From the NCBI GenBank assembly GCA_947305675.1, contig CAMZED010000076.1:1-6899 (forward strand): 6,899 nucleotides of DNA, in the 5' to 3' direction. The stretch is from an uncultured Clostridia bacterium (lineage in GTDB: Bacteria; Bacillota; Clostridia; Oscillospirales; CAG-382). How positions within the stretch are numbered: position 1 is the first letter of the stretch; the number at the start of each line of letters is the position of its first letter. The notes beneath the pieces are model-generated. The model did not search any database. It was not told the origin of the DNA and saw nothing but the letters and a program-made list of their open reading frames with translations. Below, one piece after another: positions 1-4,548 of the stretch. The position numbers and the translations under genes are program-made.

Positions 1-290
1 CCGTCAATGCACTGCTTGCAGGTTTCAAAATCGGGGCCGTGGTCAAGGTGAAGGACTATCGGTATCTCGGGGCATTCGATAACGGCTGCCTCGACGAGTT
101 TAACGAGATAAGTGTGGTTGGCGTAAGCGCGCGCACCTTTGGAAACCTGAAGGATAACGGGGGCTTTTTCCTCTTTGCAGGCTTCGGTGATCGCCTGGAC
201 GATCTCCATATTGTTGACGTTGAAAGCGCCGATGGCGTAGCCGCCGTGGTATGCTTTCCTGAACATTTCGGTACTGGTTACAAGTGGCAT
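1..290 (-). CDS. fba: Class II fructose-bisphosphate aldolase, 5' part (runs off left edge)
   Basis: This gene encodes the first 96 residues of a zinc-dependent class II aldolase, which cleaves fructose-1,6-bisphosphate to dihydroxyacetone phosphate and glyceraldehyde-3-phosphate in cytosolic glycolysis. The start MPLVTSTEMFRKAYHGGYAI, then GAFNVNNMEI (residues 21-30), is the typical N-terminus of the family. Residues 79-85 read VLHLDHG, the conserved strand with the catalytic Asp (D83) and a zinc-ligand His (H84). The ATG at 290-288 is preceded on the minus strand by AAAAAGGAG (309-301) at a spacing of 10 nt, which fixes the start. The family is usually about 280-310 residues, so roughly two thirds lie outside the window. 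It diverges from the phosphofructokinase gene at 498, the enzyme one step earlier in glycolysis. The family assignment is secure; the full substrate range (fructose versus tagatose bisphosphate) cannot be judged from this part. Confidence 0.93.
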   Translation of the reverse strand, partial: MPLVTSTEMFRKAYHGGYAIGAFNVNNMEIVQAITEACKEEKAPVILQVSKGARAYANHTYLVKLVEAAVIECPEIPIVLHLDHGPDFETCKQCID

Positions 291-330
291 TGGTTTAAAA
301 CTCCTTTTTGTAATATTTTCCTTTGGTTAC

Positions 331-359
331 AGTTTACCCTCTTTTGCTTCAAAAGTCAA
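331..359 (-). promoter_or_regulatory. Sigma-A-type promoter of the aldolase gene
   Basis: On the minus strand TTGACT (359-354; 5 of 6 to consensus) is followed after exactly 17 bp by TAAACT (336-331; 4 of 6). The expected start of transcription is near 324, giving a leader of about 34 nt that contains the AAAAAGGAG ribosome binding site. Found by eye; no start-site data. Confidence 0.6.
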
Positions 360-405
360 TAGTTTGTTATATCTTTACGCCGGATTTAATATCAAATAAT
401 TCGGC

Positions 406-420
406 GCGAAAGCGTTTTTT
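406..420. promoter_or_regulatory. Possible cre (CcpA-binding) site between the divergent glycolytic promoters
   Basis: The 15 bases match 12 positions of the Bacillota catabolite-responsive element consensus WTGWAARCGYWWWCW. They keep the central AAGCGT core and miss at positions 1, 2 and 14. The site lies 14 bp upstream of the phosphofructokinase -35 box and about 46 bp upstream of the aldolase -35 box. CcpA is known to activate glycolytic genes in some Bacillota, so the location is reasonable. The match is imperfect and chance similarity is possible. Confidence 0.25.
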
Positions 421-434
421 GTTCGTTTTGGCAG

Positions 435-463
435 TTGATTTTATTATCGATGTGTGATATAGT
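435..463 (+). promoter_or_regulatory. Extended -10 promoter of the phosphofructokinase gene
   Basis: TTGATT (435-440; 4 of 6) is followed after 17 bp by TATAGT (458-463; 5 of 6). TGA just upstream of the -10 (455-457) makes an extended -10 element. Transcription would start near 470, about 28 nt before the ATG at 498. This also argues against translation starting at the in-frame TTG at 435, which is the -35 box itself. Confidence 0.65.
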
Positions 464-497
464 TAAAATAACAAAATTTGTGGAAAAAGGTGAAATT

Positions 498-1748
498 ATG
501 GCAACACTCAAAGGTGCATGCATCATCGGTCAGTCCGGTGGTCCTACCTCGGTCATCAACGCAAGCGCATACGGCGCTATCAAAACAGCCCTTGAAAACG
601 AAAACATCACCGCCGTCTACGGCGCCTGCAACGGTATAAAAGGCGTTCTCGACGACAAACTTATCGACATGAGCAAAGAGGATAAAGAAGAACTTGCGCT
701 TATGCGCACTACCCCTTCGTCCGCGCTCGGCTCCTGCCGCTATAAATTAAAAGATCCCGACGTTGACGATACCGATTATAAACGCATACTCGAGATATTC
801 AAAAAATACGACGTCCGTTATTTCTTCTATAACGGCGGCAACGATTCGATGGACACCTGCAACAAAATAAGCAAATTCATGCTTAAAAACGGCTATGAAT
901 GCCGCGTTATGGGTATCCCCAAGACGATCGACAACGATCTTGCCGGAACCGACCACTGCCCCGGATATGCTTCCGCGGCGAAATATATCGCCACCTCTTT
1001 AATGGAAATTTATCACGACGCCCGCGTTTATGATACCGGAATGATCACAGTTGTCGAGATAATGGGCAGGAACGCCGGCTGGCTCACCGCCTCCGCCGCG
1101 CTCGCCGTCGCCAAAGGAAACGGCCCCGACCTTATCTATTGCCCCGAAAACGATTTTGATCTTGAAGCCGAGCTTGAGAAGATCGAAAAGATTTATAAAG
1201 AAAACGGCAAGTGCATTATCGCCGTTTCAGAAGGTATAAAAGACAAAAACGGCAAATATATTTCGGAATACGGCAACGATCTTTCCAACGCCAAAGACGG
1301 GTTCGGCCACGCACAGCTCGGCGGTCTTGCCGCTTATCTCGCCGGAGTTATCAAAGAACGCACCGGCGCAAAGGTTCGCGGGGTTGAACTTTCGCTGCTT
1401 CAGCGCTGCGCCGCTCACTGCGCTTCGCTTACCGACATAAACGAATCGTTCCTTGCCGGCAAGAGCGCCGTCGATTACGCCACAAGCGGTGTGACCGACA
1501 AAATGGTCGGGTTTGAACGCAGTTACGACAAAGACGGCAACTACGTTTGCAATATTAAACTGTTCGACCTTACTCTTGTCGCCAATACCGAAAAGAAGAT
1601 CCCCGCCGACTGGTTCAATTCTACCAAAGACGGCCTTAACGAAAAATTCATCCAATACGCTCTCCCGCTCATCCAGGGCGAGACAGATATGGTAAAAGAG
1701 GACGGTCTTCCCAGGTTCGTTCACCTTAAAAAAGTCCTTGCGAAATAA
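498..1748 (+). CDS. pfp: Pyrophosphate-dependent 6-phosphofructokinase
   Basis: This is a complete 416-residue enzyme of the PfkA superfamily. It catalyses the reversible, PPi-linked phosphorylation of fructose-6-phosphate to fructose-1,6-bisphosphate in cytosolic glycolysis. Visible motifs are GQSGGPT (residues 11-17, phosphoryl-donor loop), GGNDS (113-117), PKTIDND (141-147, with the catalytic Asp in TIDND) and MGRNAGW (189-195, substrate binding). GGND in place of the ATP-enzyme GGDG, and Lys in PKTIDND in place of the ATP-enzyme Gly, are the known marks of PPi rather than ATP use. The length, about 100 residues more than bacterial ATP-PFKs, also fits. The start is ATG 498, preceded by AAAAAGGTG (484-492); the in-frame TTG at 435 lies in the promoter and would add 21 unrelated residues. 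The gene is single, with its own promoter and terminator. Donor specificity rests on the two motif positions. Confidence 0.93.
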   Translation: MATLKGACIIGQSGGPTSVINASAYGAIKTALENENITAVYGACNGIKGVLDDKLIDMSKEDKEELALMRTTPSSALGSCRYKLKDPDVDDTDYKRILEIFKKYDVRYFFYNGGNDSMDTCNKISKFMLKNGYECRVMGIPKTIDNDLAGTDHCPGYASAAKYIATSLMEIYHDARVYDTGMITVVEIMGRNAGWLTASAALAVAKGNGPDLIYCPENDFDLEAELEKIEKIYKENGKCIIAVSEGIKDKNGKYISEYGNDLSNAKDGFGHAQLGGLAAYLAGVIKERTGAKVRGVELSLLQRCAAHCASLTDINESFLAGKSAVDYATSGVTDKMVGFERSYDKDGNYVCNIKLFDLTLVANTEKKIPADWFNSTKDGLNEKFIQYALPLIQGETDMVKEDGLPRFVHLKKVLAK

Positions 1749-1784
1749 TTCCGCGGAGTAATAAAATAAGTTGTCGCTTTTTCT

Positions 1785-1809
1785 GGCTTGCTTCGGCAAG
1801 CCCTTTTTT
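1785..1809 (+). terminator. Intrinsic terminator of the phosphofructokinase gene
   Basis: A perfect 7-bp stem (GGCTTGC 1785-1791 with GCAAGCC 1796-1802) is closed by a TTCG tetraloop and followed by six T residues (1804-1809). It sits 36 bp after the stop codon. It is a textbook Rho-independent terminator. Confidence 0.92.
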
Positions 1810-1815
1810 ATACAT

Positions 1816-1841
1816 AAAAACCCGCCGGGATTGCCGGCGGG
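1816..1841 (-). terminator. Intrinsic terminator of the pilin-like gene
   Basis: An 8-bp GC-only stem (CCCGCCGG 1821-1828 with CCGGCGGG 1834-1841) has a 5-nt loop. On the minus strand it is followed by five T residues (1820-1816). It lies 91 bp downstream of the pilin-like stop codon and back to back with the plus-strand terminator. The intervening 1842-1932 is an AT-rich 3' untranslated stretch with no gene. Confidence 0.85.
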
Positions 1842-1932
1842 TGGTTGGGTGTAGTTTAATAGATATTGGTTCTATGTAGTTTTGCTTTGGGGTAATTTGT
1901 TTTTATTTACTGAATGGATAAACTTGTTCTGT

Positions 1933-3726
1933 TTATTTGAAGAGGTATCTGCCGTCTTCTTCTACAAAAGTTTTACCCTCTGCATAATTAGCAATAATGA
2001 CTCCTGTAACTGTTTCTGTTTCTTTATAATATGATAAATTTTCATTCATACTAAAGTTGCCACCACTAACATTAAATGTTACTGCTGTAATGGTATCTGT
2101 TGTTCCACCAAGTGCCTTTGCATCATTTACCTTGAGAATATAGCGTCCTTCGCCGGTATTAAATGTTCCACCTTCAATTGTAAGACTTGTATCGTAATAT
2201 GATTTATAATCAATACGGAAAATATCACCCTTGCTTGCATTGAATGTACCACCATTAATAGTGATATTTGCATGGCCATTTTGCATTACTATAATTGGTT
2301 GTGTTGAATCGCTATTATAAGTTATTTCTGCATCAGCATTAACATGTTGGAATGTACCACCATTGATTATAATTTCATTAGTTGTTTCATCACAATTCAT
2401 AGCATTTCTGCCTCTTGTTGTCAGTTCAATGATTCCCGCAGTACAGCTTTCCAAAGTACCACCATTAATGATTATTTTGTTGTTAAAGGTGGAATTAAAT
2501 GATTTATCGTTAATCGTAGCAGTAGGTTCCAGCAATATTTGTGTAGCCATATTTAATCCAATTGCTCTACTATTTCCAATGACTTTTCCGCCATTAATGG
2601 TTGTGGTTGAATTTGAACCCACTATAATTGGAGTACCGCATTTAAAGGTATTATTTCCGGTTACCGGGCCACCAAGAGTTCCGCTTTCTAAAACAAAATC
2701 GCCTAAATTAAGCAAAACTACTGCATTAGGGTTGTTGAAATTTGTTGTTAAAAGTCCTCCACCAACACTATCTTTAATAGTTAGTTTACCATTATTTACA
2801 ATGAGAGGCTCGTAATAAGTACTATTTATATAACTCTTTCCTTGAATTGCTTTTCCATTTAAATCAATAGTCAATTCACCATTAACTTTAAAAATATTTA
2901 ATAATGCATCTGATGTATTATTTTTAGAACTTCTGGCAAATGTTAATGTTTGTTTGTCGCCAACAAGTGTAACTTTTTTACTAAAATCAGACGGATAGAT
3001 ATCGGCATCTTTTAAAATATATACCTTACCGGAAGTTGCCGCTGCATTGATAGCAGCACCAACTGACATGTATCCTGTTGTACCAACACGCGCAACATAA
3101 TCGCCGCTTGCTTTAAGATTAGATTCAATGATCTGCTCAATGATTGCGGTAATCTCTTCCGCTGTAAGGGTTGCTTTTGCAATTGCTGCGTTGATCGTTT
3201 CCACGAGATCAGAGTCATTGCCGAGAACTTCTTTAACGGCGGCAGTGATATCTTCCTGTGTTATGCCGACCTGCGGGAGTTTTGCAAGAATGTCTGCGAT
3301 CTGCTGTTCGCTGAGGTTGTTGCCTTCGAGGATAACTTTAACCTGGACATCGGAAAGTTTTTTGTTCGCAATGGCTTCGAGAATGGCGGTGAGTTGTTCG
3401 TTGGTCATACCGGTTTCCTTGTCATTCTCTCTGATAATGGCGATTATCTTATTGGCAAGATTTTCATTCTCGCCTTTTTCAACCAGAGCTTTTGCGATGG
3501 CTTCTTCAAGATCTTCCCAGGACATATAGTTGTCTTTGCCTTTTTCGATCTTTTCGATCTCGTCCTGGATCATCTGGTTGGTGCGTTCCTGCTGATAAGC
3601 GGAATCGTTGGCTTTGCGGATGATTCCGGCAAAAGTAGGGATAAGCACCGCGGCGAGCACGGCGATAATGGCTAAAACAATGACCAGCTCGGTCAAAGTA
3701 AAGCCGCGTTTATTCAATTTATTCAT
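1933..3726 (-). CDS. Prepilin-like surface protein: class III signal, helical stalk and beta-helix
   Basis: This 597-residue protein starts with a type IV prepilin (type II secretion pseudopilin) signal. Positively charged MNKLNKRG is followed by F9, a Glu at mature position 5 (E13) and a hydrophobic helix to about residue 30. A prepilin peptidase would be expected to cut after G8. Residues 35-105 are charged and helical. Residues 107-200 contain four loose copies of a T/S-x-E/Q-x-I-x-x-I pattern (near 107, 138, 155 and 187). From about 218 (GYMSVGAAIN) the chain becomes a right-handed parallel beta-helix type of sequence, with repeated turns INGGK (377-381), INGGT (420-424, 454-458, 490-494), IEGGT (517-521) and VSGGN (553-557). 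The ATG at 3726 has AAGGAG (3742-3737) 10 nt upstream. Ordinary pilins are about 120-200 residues, so this is a much enlarged, adhesin-like product. No assembly ATPase or prepilin peptidase gene is in the window. It follows the small membrane protein gene by 72 bp, probably in one transcript. The beta-helix half is far richer in AT than the stalk half. The ligand or role is unknown. Confidence 0.88.
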   Translation of the reverse strand: MNKLNKRGFTLTELVIVLAIIAVLAAVLIPTFAGIIRKANDSAYQQERTNQMIQDEIEKIEKGKDNYMSWEDLEEAIAKALVEKGENENLANKIIAIIRENDKETGMTNEQLTAILEAIANKKLSDVQVKVILEGNNLSEQQIADILAKLPQVGITQEDITAAVKEVLGNDSDLVETINAAIAKATLTAEEITAIIEQIIESNLKASGDYVARVGTTGYMSVGAAINAAATSGKVYILKDADIYPSDFSKKVTLVGDKQTLTFARSSKNNTSDALLNIFKVNGELTIDLNGKAIQGKSYINSTYYEPLIVNNGKLTIKDSVGGGLLTTNFNNPNAVVLLNLGDFVLESGTLGGPVTGNNTFKCGTPIIVGSNSTTTINGGKVIGNSRAIGLNMATQILLEPTATINDKSFNSTFNNKIIINGGTLESCTAGIIELTTRGRNAMNCDETTNEIIINGGTFQHVNADAEITYNSDSTQPIIVMQNGHANITINGGTFNASKGDIFRIDYKSYYDTSLTIEGGTFNTGEGRYILKVNDAKALGGTTDTITAVTFNVSGGNFSMNENLSYYKETETVTGVIIANYAEGKTFVEEDGRYLFK

Positions 3727-3774
3727 AAAATTTTAACTCCTTATTAATAATTGGAAAATAAGAACAGCGGACGC

Positions 3775-3802
3775 AAAAAAGCGTTGAAAAAAACGGATTC
3801 AA
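3775..3802 (-). terminator. Weak hairpin with T-run after the membrane protein gene
   Basis: On the minus strand GTTGAA (3802-3797) can pair with TTCAAC (3788-3783), then GC and six T residues (3780-3775). The stem is short and AT-rich and overlaps the stop codon of the membrane protein gene. At best it would give partial termination before the pilin-like gene, lowering its expression relative to the first gene. It may be chance. Confidence 0.3.
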
Positions 3803-4239
3803 CACCTTAAACTGCAGTCCACCAAATATTTCTTATTTACCAACACGGCGCTGACCGCGTTGAAATAATAAGGCTTTTTATGAAAACTTTTGTGAACGGC
3901 CGCAGCTTTGCGTTTTGTGCGGACGTATTTTACAGCTTTGACGGCAAGGATGACGGCGACGACGGCGGCGAGGGCGCAAACTATCACCTCGAGCACCATT
4001 GCGACGCTTGTAATGCCGGTATAAGTTAAGATCTCGTGAATAGTAAGATAGTGCTGCTCACCGACAAGGGCTTTTGCAAGCCCGGCGCCGGGACCGTCCT
4101 GAACCAGCATAACAAAAGCGAGGACGACAAAGAACACCGCGGCGTGCAGCGCGGGGGCGATCCGGAACTTTTTGCTGTTATTGACAAGAAGGTAATAGAT
4201 TATTATATTGACAAAAATATATCCGAGCAAAAGACCCAT
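3799..4239 (-). CDS. Small membrane protein of unknown function, three predicted helices
   Basis: I do not recognise this 146-residue protein. It has three hydrophobic segments of transmembrane length: about residues 3-19, 28-46 and 77-101. A short loop (47-76) containing the acidic/His-bearing GEQHYLTIHE lies between the last two. A basic, probably cytoplasmic tail follows the third helix (KYVRTKRK at 104-111, then HKSFHKK) and ends in Cys. No signal-peptidase, lipobox or enzymatic motif is evident. The start is well supported: AAAGGAGGT (4257-4249) lies 9 nt before ATG 4239. The gene is preceded by an unusual leader region with two promoters, a tetranucleotide tract and a large hairpin. It precedes the prepilin-like gene by 72 bp in the same direction, so a role linked to that surface protein is an inference from position only. 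Confidence 0.75.
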   Translation of the reverse strand: MGLLLGYIFVNIIIYYLLVNNSKKFRIAPALHAAVFFVVLAFVMLVQDGPGAGLAKALVGEQHYLTIHEILTYTGITSVAMVLEVIVCALAAVVAVILAVKAVKYVRTKRKAAAVHKSFHKKPYYFNAVSAVLVNKKYLVDCSLRC

Positions 4240-4287
4240 TTATCCGTTACCTCCTTTATAATAATCAATAAAACCCGAAAAACGCGA

Positions 4288-4310
4288 AAGCGCGCCGGAC
4301 CGTTGAAAAA

Positions 4311-4329
<19 letters not shown>
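4288..4329 (-). terminator. Large hairpin in the leader: terminator or attenuator
   Basis: Two 19-nt arms (4329-4311 and 4306-4288 on the minus strand) pair around a 4-nt TTTT loop with one A-C mismatch, as 10 bp plus 8 bp, the lower part GC-rich. Downstream on the minus strand the sequence is T-rich but interrupted: TCGCG, five T, CGGG, four T. It could end transcripts of the autolysin gene. It also lies between the tandem promoters (4438-4532) and the membrane protein gene, so it must be read through for that gene to be expressed, which is the geometry of an attenuator. On the plus strand the mismatch becomes a G-U pair, but no T-run follows there, so minus-strand function is more likely. 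Confidence 0.6.
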
Positions 4330-4450
<121 letters not shown>

Positions 4451-4460
<10 letters not shown>

Positions 4461-4548
4461 TGTCAAGCCCTTTTTTGCATTTTTCGAAAAATTTTACTAT
4501 TCGATTATACCATCGCAGCGCGTGTTTGTCAACAGCAAATATTGTCAA
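4451..4548. repeat. Four copies of the semi-palindrome TTGWCAA around the tandem promoters
   Basis: TTGTCAA (TTGACAA on the minus strand) occurs at 4451-4457, 4460-4466, 4526-4532 and 4542-4548, as two pairs spaced 9 and 16 bp start to start. Two copies are the -35 boxes of P1 and P2. One overlaps the autolysin stop codon and one lies inside the P2 spacer. The extra copies could be operator half-sites or duplicated -35 elements; either reading is inference. Confidence 0.6.
4504..4532 (-). promoter_or_regulatory. Perfect consensus promoter (P1) upstream of the membrane protein/pilin unit
   Basis: On the minus strand TTGACA (4532-4527), a 17-bp spacer and TATAAT (4509-4504) match the sigma-A/sigma-70 consensus at all 12 positions. 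TGG before the -10 gives an extended -10 as well. Transcription would start near 4497. The promoter begins only 13 bp after the autolysin stop codon and reads toward the membrane protein gene. Between P1 and P2 there is a short palindrome, TTTTTCGAAAAA. Confidence 0.82.

Noticed and set aside
405..420. CGC-GAAA-GCG hairpin followed by six T as a plus-strand terminator
   Set aside because: Only three Watson-Crick pairs and no plus-strand gene upstream to terminate; the same bases fit better as part of a cre-like site.
435..497. Upstream TTG start extending the phosphofructokinase by 21 residues
   Set aside because: The TTG is the -35 box of the predicted promoter, the added residues match nothing in the family, and ATG 498 has its own ribosome binding site and the expected N-terminus.
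1227..1799. 190-residue minus-strand open frame over the phosphofructokinase gene
   Set aside because: It is antisense to a clearly identified enzyme and runs through its terminator; a by-product of codon bias.
1918..1936. 6-bp AT-rich inverted repeat over the pilin-like stop codon
   Set aside because: Short, weak and without a following T-run; the strong terminator at 1816-1841 explains the 3' end.
4465..4480. Tiny ORF from ATG 4480 in the P1 leader
   Set aside because: It encodes only five residues before TGA and has no ribosome binding site.
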